This document shows, one piece after another, positions 45,967-57,650 of a stretch of 64,000 nt of DNA (within the stretch, counting starts at the first letter, position 1; each line of letters begins with the position of its first letter). Below the pieces are notes generated by a model. It saw only the letters and a program-made list of their open reading frames with translations. It was not told the origin of the DNA and did not search any database. Both the position numbers and the translations under genes were made by a program. Origin of the DNA: Anastrepha obliqua (lineage: Eukaryota; Arthropoda; Insecta; Diptera; Tephritidae). The stretch is from contig NC_072893.1 of assembly GCF_027943255.1 (NCBI RefSeq), positions 43,794,001 to 43,858,000 on the forward strand. The letters run 5' to 3'.

Positions 45967-46423
45967 GAGGTCATCGCGCCAATTAACAAGAAGAAGATTA
46001 TTGGCCTAAGACAATCAATGCTATTCCTGGAAAAGACTTACAAGACGCTGAAGTCGGATGTCCCTATATGCGGCATTAATAGCGAAGTGATGCACAAATG
46101 TCCAAATATTAACTAGTTCTGAACCAGTTATTTATTGCACTGATTAATACTTTCACAGTAGGGTATGAATGTAGTTCAACTATTAACATACATTTCCCCA
46201 CCTACACAATTACTTAGATTTACTTATACAAATATACTAAATATAGCTAACGAACCACTTGAAGTGTCCGGAATGCATTCAAATGGTTAGATTTTAATTG
46301 AATGAGTGAAGTAAATGGATGAAAAGTGGTTTAATAGCTTTTCTAGCTATGTAGTTACTGAACCCTGGCAAGAAAGTACACATTGGGATACCTCCTGAGA
46401 ACCACATGCTCGCGATAATAAAG
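45967..46423. other. No recognised feature beyond the retrotransposon 3' end
   Basis: A short 3' end (AATTAACAAGAAGAAG) of the previous element, then unassigned sequence. Confidence 0.35.
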
Positions 46424-46960
46424 GGTGATCAGATTGGAGCTACTTTTTCCAATAGGGGTTCCTTTGACTGAATACGCGTGACGACTATCAAGCTTAGTAA
46501 ATAATTTTTTCAGTAGATATTCATTGACATTTCATACTGAAAAGATCTACACCTCAACAACTTTTACAAATCGGAAAAGTGTATTACGAAAATCAACGCT
46601 TTGGGCCTGAATTTTCTTCCCCGATGAAGCCATTTTTGGCTATTGGCTACGTCAATAAGCAAAATTGCTGTTTTTGGGCTGAAAAACAACCCGAAGCCAT
46701 TCAAGACCGTTTGCTTCGGCTCGTATTTCTTCAAAAACGAGACTGGCGCCATGATGAACGTCTTTTTGATGAAATTGAAGCCTGTGATCTCATACATACG
46801 GTCTTAAACAGCGCTTTTTTACCGAATGATCACCGGAGATGAGAAATAGAGCCTATACATAAATGGGAAGCAAAGGAAGGAGTGAGCGGCTCCAAGAGAT
46901 ACACCAAAGCTGAGAGTCAGGCCGGATCTTCATCCAAAGAAGATGACGATATATGTTAAA
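46424..46960 (+). pseudogene. Composite of deleted DD41D-like and mariner relics
   Basis: An AAGGGTGATCAGATTGGAG terminus at about 46,424 starts a Tc1/mariner-like copy. It reads QLLQIGKVYYENQ (first helix) fused to RFGPEF and GYVNKQNCCFWAEKQPEAIQ, the region around the first catalytic aspartate (AHFWLNGYVNKQN), although FSDEAHF itself is replaced by a decayed stretch. At about 46,828 the sequence switches to a mariner: RMITGDEK, a stop, SLYINGKQRKE and RPDLHPKKMTIYV. That part belongs to the same subfamily as 1867-2335. The section at 46,720-46,810 is of unknown origin. Confidence 0.7.
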
Positions 46961-47056
46961 GGTGGTCTTAAAATTAATACAAAATATGTTTAAAGTATTT
47001 ATTAATCAATAATATATTCTCCTTCATTACAATTTCTCCCCTACGTTTAGGCAAAT

Positions 47057-47962
47057 TTTTTATTCCCTGCTCAAAAAAAGTTTGTCTTTGGAGCCAAAAT
47101 ACGCTTCGATATCCCTTTTTATAGCTTCTTTTGAGGAGTAGTTCTTGTTACTCATATGGCATTGAAGTCCACGGAAAAGGTGATAATCACAAGGTGCAAT
47201 GTTCGGAGAGTATGGTGGATGCGGCATTAGCTCCCATCCGAGCTCGTTCAGCTTGCCTAACGTTTGCCTTGCAGTATGAGGTCTTGCGTTGTCGTGGTGA
47301 AACAAAACTTTGCGTCTATTCACTAAAGTCGGTAGACTTTTGTTAAGTGCCTCATTCAGGTTTGATAGCTGATGGGAATAATAATCAGCAGTTATCGTCT
47401 GGTTTGGTTCCAGAAGTTACCGGCAATATCCCACCAAATAGACAGGAGAATCTTCTTGGGGTGAAGGCCATCTCTAGAAGTCGGTTCTGGTGTTTCATCT
47501 TTATCTAACCATTGGCGTTTGCGAACGGGATTATTGTAAAGCATCCATTTTTCACCACAAGTAACGATACGGTTCAAAAAACTTTCACTTTCAAGCCGTT
47601 GCAGCAGCTGAGAACACACATTCACTCTCTGCTGAAGGTTGGCAACAGAAAGTCGATGCGGAACCCACTTTCCCCGCTTTGAAACCTTTCCCAAATGAAC
47701 CAGGTGCCTGTGAACTGTTCCATGTCATGAATTTAACCTCTGAGCTATCATATCGACTGTCAAATTTGGCTCAGCTTCCATGAGTTTGAGTAAGGCGTCA
47801 GAGTTAAAGACTTCAGTACGACCAGCACGCGGGGCATCCTTCACGTCGCAGTTACTACTTCGGAATTTTGAAAACCTCTTTTGCGCAGTTCTTACACTCA
47901 CGGTATCCTCTCCGTGAACAGCGTTTATTTCTGCAGCAGCAGTTGTTTCATTTTACCACTTT
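47057..47962 (-). pseudogene. Mariner (DD34D) transposase pseudogene
   Basis: Minus strand from about 47,962: ETTAAAEINAVHGEDTVSVR (first helix-turn-helix) and AQKRFSKFRSSNCDV, then EAEPNLTVDMIAQRLNS, a stop, and HGTVHRHLVHLGKVSKRGKW. Next VTCGEKWMLYNN, where the first catalytic aspartate (normally CDEKW) is glycine. LLSIWWD leads, after frameshifts and stops, to VLFHHDNARPHTARQTL (second D) and SPNIAPCDYHLFRG (third D). Thirty-four residues separate the second and third D. Almost the full length of about 340 residues is represented. Terminal repeats were not identified. Confidence 0.9.
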
Positions 47963-48116
47963 TAAAAAAATATACAAAATATGCCTCTTATACGCGTTCG
48001 AAGATTCCCTTTAATTTTTTAACAACACGTGCTTCTATCGGGGACTAAAATCACTTGTTGAATGCACAATATATCAAAGAAAATATAAATAGTTCCGTTA
48101 TATTCCGCAAATTATT

Positions 48117-48497
48117 TTGTTTATGAAAAAATCGTACAAAAGTGAAATTATAGGTAAAATACGCACGAACTTATGGACTGACCTGATACTTGATCGACAT
48201 GGTCAAACCATACTCCTTCACGACAACGCCAGACCCCATGTTGCACAAGTTGTCAAAGCCGCACTTCAAGAGCTCGAATGGGAGGTCCTTCAGCATCCGC
48301 CGTATTCTCCGGACCTTGCACCGACTGAAAAACCATTTGAAGGGCTTTACCTTCGATAACAAAGAGGTCCTTAAAAATTGGCTCAACAACTTCTTTGATA
48401 CCAGACAAGGCGATTTTTGACGAAACGGCATCAAAAAATTGGTCGAGAGCTGGGAAGAGGTTGTAAACTGTAACGATGAATATAAAATTTATTAGCG
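48117..48497 (+). pseudogene. Mariner transposase C-terminal relic
   Basis: It reads [19 protein letters not shown] (second catalytic D), [20 protein letters not shown], then PTEKPFE, where the third D and the following YHLFRS are lost through a short deletion. In the next frame it reads [20 protein letters not shown] and FFDTRQGDF, then KNWSRAGKRL. It belongs to the same subfamily as 56,700-57,085. Confidence 0.88.
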
Positions 48498-48540
48498 TAT
48501 TGATGTAATTATTGTTTTTGGTTTAAATAAAGTCATTCAA

Positions 48541-51127
48541 TCAAAAAACAATATGTGTACCTTGGCTCAAAATTTCATGCGAAAAAATGCACTCAGTGCC
48601 CAAAACAGCCTTTGTTTAAAAATCAGCTTAAATTTAAGCCTCCCGATTCCAATGCTGCCCACACAACTGACGCGTTCAAATAGTTTTAGTGCCTAATGTG
48701 TTAGACAGGGCGATTTTACGATCATTGACCAGCCTAATGGCCTACAACACTTAGCCAATGCGCCACAAAATAATATGCCCAACAATCAGCCAAAAAAATA
48801 AAATGGAAACGTGCAACATTAGCTTGAGGACGGAAAATGCTTTCACCGATTAAAGCCTGAGTAGAGATGCTCTCGAGTGGTCGGCCATTTGACTGACTTT
48901 TAATAAAAGTGAAAGAACGGTGAATGTAAAAGATACGTGAAAATTTCCATGACGCTTGTCGTCACTTAGGCTTAGGCGCACACATGCACACCCACATACA
49001 CAGATACAAACACACTAAGGTAAACATTTTGTCCCATGAAAATCGAACTGATAACCAATAATAGATAATGGCATTTCGGTGTAACATTGAATTGCTCTAG
49101 CTGTGCTGCTGCAGTTGATGTGGCACGTTGCACGGACGAATAAGTACAAACCAGGCGAGCGTAAATGCAGGGAAATAAATTAAAAGCAAAAAGCTGAACA
49201 AAAGAACAAAATGTGCGCGCAATAGCGGGGAATTAGCGGCGTAGTAATAAGAATGTGTTGTTGGAAAATGGCAAGGGCGGTAATGTTTGACTTTAACAAA
49301 ATTTGTTCCCCTGTCCTTGTGATTTCCAATAGGAAAATGCGTTGTTGTGGCATTTCATTCCAATCATGACTCCGCTAGCTGATAATAACAGCTAAGTAAA
49401 GTAATTGGGGTAGCTGGGGGAAAGCGTGCGCCACCGTTATTTACGTACAAAAATGCTCACTTGCTCATGCATGCAGGCGTGTATGCATGTATGCGTGTAT
49501 GTATGATTGTGTGTGTCCAGTACTAACCACAATATGCCATTAGTGCAGGGTGTACGTGTTGCCGAAAATGAAAAATCGAACGTGAAGAATGCAGCACACT
49601 CTCACACACATATACTCATGCATACATGCACACACACACTCACACAACGTAACAAGCTGTATCACTGTCGCTTAGTAAATTTGCTTTACGCTCACATCTG
49701 CTTTGTGGTTGCAGCACTCGACAAGTATCAGCGCGTCAGCATCAGCATCAGCATCAGCACCAGATCCAGAGTCAGCAGCTGCTGCTGCTATTGCTGTTGT
49801 TGTTGCTACTACCTCTGTGCTGCTGTTGTTGTTGCTCCTACCTCTGTGCTGCTGTTGTTATTGCTGCGTTAAGCCCACTTCAATATCGGAGTAATCCAAT
49901 ATATTACTTGCATCACGCAGCCTCAAATACACACACACACACACACCCATACATGCATACAACGTCCATCGCCACGTTGGCATATGAATTGAATGGACAA
50001 GCAGGCGTGCGCTGCGTTGCACGTGCCACACACCAATCAGCCACTACGTTGCCTTCCCTCGACACTCTCGCTTATAGCCTGGGAAGCTGAAAGTGTTAGC
50101 GTGTGTGTGTGTGTGGGCGCATGTATGTGTTTATTTATTGTCAAGCGCAGGATGGCGAGGGCGAATGTGAGCTCACTTGTGTGCTTGTGGCATACAAATT
50201 TTCTTTTGTTGCAGCGAACGCTTCACACAGCGGCAATAGCATCGAAAATAAAAACGAAATAAAAAAAACACACAAAATAAGTGCATATGTGTGTGACTGT
50301 GTGCTACCAAATATGTACTGCATAAATGACGCTGGCAAAACCATAACTCTAGTGCAACCCCATATTGGCTGCAGGCGTCTGTGTGTGTGTGTGTGTAAAC
50401 GTGCCTGTCGTAGGTGCTGAAAATATATTGGTTTGATTATTATCAACGCCAAGAAATGCAGAAATGCAGCACACCATCCCATAAGATGCGTACGCACCCC
50501 TTTGCATACATACATACATACAGATGAATACTTGCACACATTCTCTCAAGCCCGCCACCATTTGGTTGCTATCAATGAGCTGCAGCAATAAATTGTAATT
50601 GATCTGCTTTCCTTGCACTCTGCTTCTCTGCCACGCCTTGCTTTCCTTCCACATACTTTCTCTCATTGCCCACCCTTTCTCGAAGCGCGTTTCCTTGTTC
50701 GTTAGCTAATTAGTGACGCAATGCACATTTTTCAAATTTTATTGGTAACTAATAGATGCAAAGCCCAGGCAATGAAAATATTCGTAGTTAATATTTTTTT
50801 GGTTGCAATTGAAAGGAAAATTTTAATTTTAAGCATTTAATGCTGCTAATTGGTTATGTGAAAATGCACAGACGAATGGTGCTCACTAATTTTGAAATGA
50901 GCTGCATAGTTGAAATATCCAGGAAGAAAATGAGATATATTTTTTCTTAACAAATAAAGAGATTTTATACATAGCCTCCACTCAAACACACTTTTTTGAA
51001 TATCGAAACATTGAAAGTTTGTAAAGCTTTTATTATCAACTTTTACTTATTATCACATAACAAAGTATCCTCACGCTAATTAAAGAATAATATCTTAGAT
51101 CTTTAAGTAGAGACATCATATAAAAAT
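48541..51127. other. Unique-looking sequence with CA, TG and opa repeats
   Basis: CA/TACA-rich runs occur at 48,980-49,012, 49,590-49,640, 49,925-49,960, 50,095-50,118, 50,380-50,398 and 50,505-50,522. At 49,735-49,765 CAGCAT repeats about five times, and at 49,785-49,870 a CTG-rich stretch holds a 29-base tandem pair. Frames across these runs are compositional. No transposon was seen. Confidence 0.5.
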
Positions 51128-51407
51128 ACAGAAAAAAACGAGGGATAGATTTCTGTGGGAACGAGGATAGGATAATGGTCAGATTTGTAACTAAATAAAC
51201 AGGCCAAACGAGCAGGGAGGGAAAGCCGTGAAAAAGCTACCGAGCATTAGGACGCTCTCACATCACTGACGCGGTGTCCCATCTCTGCTATTAGTGCGTT
51301 CTCAAACGCAGTCTCATATGGCCTGTAAAATTCTTAGTTATTACAAATCTATCCTTTCCTATCGCCTATTCACTATCCAACTGAAATCTATCCCTCGTTT
51401 TTTCTGT
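51128..51407. mobile_element. MITE-like element with ~25-base inverted ends
   Basis: ACAGAAAAAAACGAGGGATA (51,128 onward) and its inverted copy ending at 51,407 (GAAATCTATCCCTCG...TTTCTGT) match over about 25 bases, with one extra A on the left. Weaker pairing continues inward (GATAGGA and AGATTTGTAA blocks) to about 70 bases. It is 280 bp and non-coding, with no clear target duplication. Confidence 0.7.
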
Positions 51408-51525
51408 GAAGTCAAATCATTAAATTAAAAAGTGCTCGTAATAATAATAACAAACTTGTTCTATTTATATAAGATATAAAATTTTAAATAATTAACTTGT
51501 TCCATTATATATACATATATCTATT

Positions 51526-53671
51526 ATGGCTTTACGTAGTGAATTATTATGTCCAGTATTTGGACATGGACGGGTGTTTAAACCTAATGTTTTACCAAGT
51601 TACCAAGATATAATTCTATGTTATTTGTGGATTAGTAAGAATAAGAAAAATCAATTTAGAAATCTTGCAAGTAACACTTCCGTGGAGGTACTATATCTCA
51701 AAATTTATTGGCTATTTGGAAATCAGCTTCGATTCCTACAATAGAACCTCGATCAGTTATTCGAAAAATAAAACAGTATCATGATAAATAGCGTACTTTA
51801 CTCAAACCGTACAAATCTAGAAAGGACCAAAATTCTTACCAAGAGAAAATTCAAAATTTTAGAAACGAAGCTCTATTTGTTTTCGATATTGCATCATGTA
51901 AATGCGAGAACTTTGATTCATGTAGGTGTGCAATACCAAAAAAAGTACCAATTCTTGAAAGATTATTTTTGACTGACCAGCGCACAGCAAGGAAAATGGG
52001 AATTAGTGGCGCAGACATGAAGAATTCCATGAAGTTGAAGAAAAAAATGGAAAGAAAAAGGAAGAAAATCAAAATAAAAAAAAATGGTAACCAGAAACGA
52101 AATGGAAATTCTTTCAGAACCTATACCAGTGATATCGTCTGAAGCTTTGGAGGAGATTGCATTGCCAAAAAAAATAAAAATTGCTTGGCCATGGCTACCG
52201 TAGCTAATACAGCTGACAGATACGGTATATCAGATAGAGCTGCAGCAGCTCTCGTGACAGCTACACTTCAAGACGTTGGATTAGTAACGAAAGATGATTT
52301 AAGTAGGGTTGTTGACAGAAATAGAATAAGGCATTCCCGTACTGTACAGAGAAATATTTTAAGTAATACGCCTTTGTTAATCTCGGGACCATTTGCACTT
52401 TATTTTGATGGGAGAAAGGACAAAACTTATACAATGGTTGAAGGTTGTAGAAAAATTACTATAGAGGAGCACATAAGTTTAGTAAAGGAACCGAACTCGG
52501 AGTATTTTGGGCGTATTACAATAGAAAGCGGAAAAGCAAAAATGGTGAGTATGAAAATTAAAGAATTTTTAGATAGAAAAAGCATTAATAACAATAAATA
52601 AAAAAAAAACAATAACATGGTTGCGGTTGGATGTGAAGGAACTGTTTTGAACACATAATTTAAAGGAGGAGTAATACGATATTTGGAAGAAAGTCTTCAA
52701 AAACCAATGGTTCATCTGCCAATTATACGCCAATGAACTACCGCACAGAGATTTGTTTGAATACATTGATGGCTCTACGTCTGGACCAAAAAGCTTTAAC
52801 GGTGAAATGGGGGAAAAATTGCAAGATTGTGAGAAGCTTTGGTCAATTATGGTCAATTATGAACCAATTATATTTACACTACCAGAGGTATCCAGTGAAA
52901 ATGATTTAAGTATGGATCAAAAATACCTATTTGGTATTTGTAGTGCTATTATAAGTGGACATTGCAACGACAGCTTAAAAACGAAAAACCCCGGAAAAAT
53001 TGTTCATTCCAGGTGGCTTACTATGGCGAATACAATTTTAAGATTGTATGTATCAACAAGTCATCCCACAGAAAATCTTATGATGTTAGTTCATTTTGTT
53101 GTAAAAGTTTATGCACCAATGTGGTTTGAAATAAAAACTAAACCAACTTCCATATATGGGTCAAAGCATTTACATTCAACTATAGTCCGATCGAGATATA
53201 TACCAGAAAACCTAAATAAGATAGTGGACTCTGTAGAACATGTTGTTGGCAATGTAGGCTGATTAAAGAATGGTCGTGAAGGTTTTGGCGCTAGAAAAAA
53301 TAATAAAGAGTAGAGAAACACCCGGTGTAAGCATAAGATTTTTTAAAATATCAAAATTTAATTTTAGTGCAAAAGACTACACGGAAATGATCAACTGGAA
53401 TGAGCAACGACTCGTAACGAAAATAAGCACAGATGTATTTAATGAATGCAAACAATCATTCGAAAAAGTGGATGCACTAATTTTGTCTACGGTAAAAAAG
53501 TACCCATGCAACACTCACCCCACAGAAAGATGTGTTAAACTGGTAACTGTATCATCAACTGCTGTTTAAGGAGAAACTAGTAGAGATGGATTTATTAGAG
53601 TTCGATTGGAATCTCGTAAAGTCATGCCAAAATTTAACTCTAAAAAAGAGTACAGTGTTTGTACAGATTAA
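51526..53671 (+). pseudogene. Decayed DDE-transposase-like protein, family not named
   Basis: Four frame segments read in one order across 2.1 kb. Segment 1 (51,526) has LPSYQDIILCYLWI. Segment 2 (about 51,720-52,600, one frame apart from a few stops) has a cysteine cluster CKCENFDSCRC (51,897-51,929), VPILERLFLTDQRTARKMGI, YGISDRAAAALVTATLQDVG, and LYFDGRKDKT followed by EEHISLVKEP. Still in that frame, 52,617 reads VAVGCEGTVLNT. Segment 3 (from about 52,703) has CQLYANELPHRDLFEYIDG, KLQDCEKLW, SMDQKYLFGICSAI, GKIVHSRWLTMANTILRLYV and VKVYAPMWFEIK. Segment 4 (53,270) has YPCNTHPTERCVKLVT, a stop, RDGFIRVRLESRKVMPKFNS. The order D, D, C-x-x-H, RW recalls hAT-like DDE enzymes. Here the expected GCDGT is GCEGT and CxxH is CQLY, so it should be inactive. 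Similar unnamed proteins are widespread in arthropods as far as I recall. No host gene or transposon ends were seen. Confidence 0.75.
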
Positions 53672-54309
53672 TTTTAATTTTAATGCTTAAAAATGAAATT
53701 TGATACAATTTGAAATGAATTTGAATAAGAGAAATGTTTAAAATGTTATATTTTGTTACAATTATTCCTTTTTTTTAAATTTGTAGGAATTGTTATTGAT
53801 TTCTTCACTATGATATAAAGGTTCTTGGTATTAAAAAACAGTTGAATTTTCATATTTTTGAAAATAGAGAAAAATGTCGTTTGTAGAGTTTTTCACACAT
53901 AAGTAGCTTAACAAGGTTGGTATACAATTGTTTTGTAATATGAACAGAATCGAAGTTCTTTGCAACTATGTCAAAAGGATGTGTGGCAGTATTCGCGCTC
54001 AAAATTTTGACATGACTCCATATAAGCATTTGATTGTCTTTATATGAGGCGACTTTCCCGCATAAGCCGAAATAAAAATTTCCAAAAAAATGTTTTTAAT
54101 CCAACCTAATGTACATACCTATGATATATTTGGGGATAAATATACATACTTATAATATTTATTATCTCTACTTTTACATAACGTAGAGAATTCCCTTGAA
54201 AGACCATCGCTCAAAAACAATTAACCTGATTGAAAGTTTATTTACACCATAAGAAAGCCTATTGATCGTAGATGGTTGATGAGTAACACTAATTTTGGTA
54301 AGGAATTTA
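53672..54309. other. A+T-rich spacer, no feature
   Basis: It follows the protein relic. No repeat boundary or gene was seen; the satellite begins about 54,310. Confidence 0.4.
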
Positions 54310-55880
54310 CACTTGTTTAGTGTTGCCACTTAGTGTTTAGCAACATATCACTCCTTTACTTACGCTTTCAGAATTGTTTTAAAAACATCTGTTCCAAAAC
54401 AAAATTTGTTTAGTGCTGCCACATGGTTTCATTGCAAAAATATCAGCTTATCACACATTTCACTTAAATATTGAGATATGGGCATCACATAAAAAGTGTA
54501 TAAAAAAGCTAAAAAAAAATATTTTAACTGGTGTTGCCACATGATTTAAATTGCAACTTATCATTGAAATAGCCGTACGTAACGATTGCATTTCTGTAAC
54601 TTATTTTTTTATAATCGTTTTAAAAACAAATATTTCAAAAAATTTTTTTAGTGTTGCCACAAGTATTTTATTTTAGAAATAGCAACTTATCACAAATTTT
54701 GTCTTAAATGTTGAGATATGGCCATAAAAAAGTGTATAAACAAGCTTTAAAAAAAACTATTATAGCTGGTGTTGCCACATGATTTAAATTGCAACTTGTC
54801 ATTAAAAAAAACCGTACGTAAGCATTGCATTTCTGTAACTTATTTTTTTATAATAGTTTTAAAAAAAATATTTAAAATTTTTTTTTAGTGTTGCCTCAAG
54901 AATTTTATTTATTCTATCACACATTTCACTTAAATATTGAAATATGGCCATAAAAAAAGTGTATAAACAAGCTTTAAAAAAACTATTATAGCTGGTGTTG
55001 CCACATGATTTAAATTGGTTCTTAACATTTACAAAAAAATTATGTAAGTATTGTATTTCTGTAACTAATGTGTTTACAATCGTTTAAAAAAAAATATTCC
55101 AAAAAAATGTTAGTGTTGCCACTTATTGTGTAGCAACTTAACACACATTTCACTTAAATATTGAAATATAGACATCAAATAAAAAGTGTATAAGCATGAT
55201 TTAAAAAAATTATTTTTGCTGGTGTTGCCACATGATTTAAACTGCAACTTATCATAGAAAAAAATTACGTAAGCATTGCATTACTCTAACTAACTTTTTT
55301 ACAATCATTTTAGTGCTGCAACAAGAATTTTATTTCAGTAATAGCAGCTTATCACACATATAACTTGAAGAGTGAGATGTAGGCATTGTGTTGCCACATG
55401 ATCTTAATTTCAACTCACAATTTTTTTCAAAAATAACTTAGTATTAGAACTCTTTTACTTACTATTTCATAATCGTTTAAAAAAATCTGTTCCAAAAAAA
55501 ATGTATTTAATGTTGCCGCAAGAGTTGTATTTCTTTCAAAAGTAACTCATCACAATTTTCTCTTGAGTATTGAGATAGAGGTATCGAATAAAAATTTTTG
55601 CAGAAGCTTTAATAAAAAATACTTTTAAATGGTGTTGCCACATTATGTAATTGCAACTTATAATTAGAGACAAATTATGTAAGTATTACAACTCATTTAC
55701 TTATTTGTTTACAACAGTTTAAAAAAAACCTTTTCCAAACAAAAAATAGTAACTTAGAACAAATTTAGTGCGAATAATAAAATATGGATATCAGGTGAAT
55801 TATTGTTAAACAAGCTTTAATAAACAACTATTTTAGCTGGCGTTTCACAATACTTTTTTAAATTAAAAAATTGACTACAA
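54310..55880. repeat. Satellite-like tandem array, ~230 bp unit
   Basis: GGTGTTGCCACATGATTTAA or a variant starts at 54,531, 54,769, 54,995, 55,222, 55,388, 55,632 and about 55,841. Typical spacing is 226-244, with one short unit of 166. Within most units a second TAGTGTTGCCAC block lies roughly midway, suggesting an original half-unit of about 115 bp. Other conserved blocks are GCAACTTATCA, AAAAGTGTATAAACAAGCTT and CATTTCTGTAACTTATTTT. Homogeneity is highest in the 54.5-55.0 kb units and falls to the right. No coding capacity. Confidence 0.85.
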
Positions 55881-56699
55881 GAACACATTAACTGTAAAGA
55901 AATATATATGTATGTATATTTACATATGGATATCAATGTTTAGGCAAAGAAATTTTTAATACAATAATGTTTCTAAATGGCGTTACCATTTAATTTTAAA
56001 GCAGAAAATTTAAATATAAACAAAATTTATTTTCTATGATGCTGTCAGCTAACGCTTAAGCCAAAAATGGAGAATAACAGTACAAATGAATGCTCGAAAT
56101 TTTTGATTTTCCTAAATTTATTATAAAATATATATGTACATATGTGGTTTTGGTTAAAGAATAATAACGAAAATATTTTCTTTTATAAGAGCGCAACGCA
56201 ACCTAACTGTGTATTCAGACAATATTTTCTTGTGTAGGAATCATAGCAACCCATGATTATAAGAATCATAGCAAACCATGTACATTTTGTTCAATCGTTA
56301 TTCTTAGTTTTCATATGTAGAGTTAGTTGAAATAAAGCAACCGTAGCATTTACACGTGCGTTTCCTTTTTCCGGATATATAAAGGTAACATAACCTTACA
56401 TCTTTTATTTTGGAGAACCATATTGCCGCCAAGACCTTCTTAGCTCTTGGTTCTTTTTAACTAAATCTTCTATAGTCTCATTAACGTTCCGCTGGGAGAT
56501 AACACGACTTTTTGTACTTTTGGTCACTGCTGCTCTAACACTCCATGCAGCACTCTAACAGCACTCGACAGATCGATTTCATTATCGTTCTTTAAAAAAA
56601 CATTGGTTTTTATATGAGTACCTATTAATTTATTGAGTTGGGGAATTAGTTCGTAGCGTTTTTACCGAAGACTTTTATTTAAACGAAATACAATAATTA
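55881..56699. other. No recognised feature
   Basis: A+T-rich sequence. A short direct repeat (AATCATAGCAA.CCATG) occurs at about 56,240 and 56,265. Confidence 0.4.
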
Positions 56700-57085
56700 T
56701 ATCAATAAGTTAATCAATTCTATATTCCCCGCTGCTGTTTACAACCTCTTTCCACCTCTCGACCAATTTTTTGATGCCGTTCCGCCAAAAACCGCATGGT
56801 CTGGTGTCAAAGAAGTTGTTAAGTCAATTTTTAAGGACCTCTTAACAATAATATGGATACGGATGCTAAAGGACCTCCCATTCGAGCTCTTGGAATGTGG
56901 CTTTGACGACTTGTGCAACATGGGGCCTGGCGTTGGCGTGAAGGAGTATGGTTGACCATGTCGATCAGGTATTTTCAGTCAAATAGCGGTGTAGTTGGAC
57001 AATGTAGAACTTCTTGTTGACCGTGAGCATTTCCCAAGGCACCATTCCCTCCCAGTCCCAAACTCCTCTAATATACATACAGTGC
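56700..57085 (-). pseudogene. Mariner transposase C-terminal relic
   Basis: Minus strand: VWDWEGMVPWEMLTVNKKFY, then after frame changes [21 protein letters not shown] sequence, where the second catalytic aspartate (HDNARPH) is alanine. Next comes a stretch equivalent to [10 protein letters not shown], then NNFFDTRPCGF and KNWSRGGKRL. A deletion removes the third D region. It is fused at about 57,085 to a Jockey endonuclease fragment. Confidence 0.8.
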
Positions 57086-57089
57086 TTAG

Positions 57090-57650
57090 ACGTTAAGATT
57101 GCTGTGACATCACGAGCCATATTTCTAGTATGTTTGGTATCACAGAAAAGATATTATGGAATTCTGAAATAATTTTTATCTGTCAAATGAGTTTCGGATA
57201 TAAGAGCTAAGAGCTTTAGCTTGGTGAGACCGTTAGAGTTCCAGTGAAACATTTTGATTTTGTTCATTAAGGTTTATGTAAAGGGCTTACATTTAAAATG
57301 GTTTGATTTCTAACCAGATCCTGTACAATGCTTTAAATTCCAACCATAAATTGATTAATTGTTTGCACGAGTGTTTGAGTCGATACCGCCATTATTCATG
57401 TTAGTTGTTTCCACATTTGGGTTGGCTTTTAAGGTGTTTGCATATGACTGGATTTGTGGTTGTGCTATTGATGGTTTGCGACTAAACGAATTTACATTTG
57501 TTACTATTACAGGTCTTCTATTTGATGGTAATTCTTGTTGTTTTCTCGATAAATATACAGGGCATCCCTATAATTGACAGTTGACAGTTTTCACTACATT
57601 TTTAACACTTGCATCTTGTTTTGGTTTGCAGCACTTGGATGTGGCATGTA
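57090..57650 (-). pseudogene. Jockey-like ORF1 end and endonuclease start
   Basis: Minus strand from about 57,590: GCPVYLSRKQQELPSNRRPV (after the last zinc knuckle of ORF1) and IQSYANTLKANPNVETTN, then after a frameshift TINQFMV...NQTILNV. It continues from 57,263 with KIKMFHWNSNGLTKLKLLAL, ISETHLTDKNYFRIP, a stop, and CDTKHTRN. The last parts are the N-terminus of the apurinic-like endonuclease, including the catalytic E of SETH. This is the only place in the window where an ORF1-to-ORF2 junction is visible. It is interrupted by mariner sequence at 57,085. Confidence 0.8.

Noticed and set aside
49507..50420. Several open frames of 63-121 residues over CA/TG/CTG repeats
   Set aside because: They consist mostly of repeat-encoded residues (His-Thr, Cys-Val, Leu runs) and overlap on both strands.
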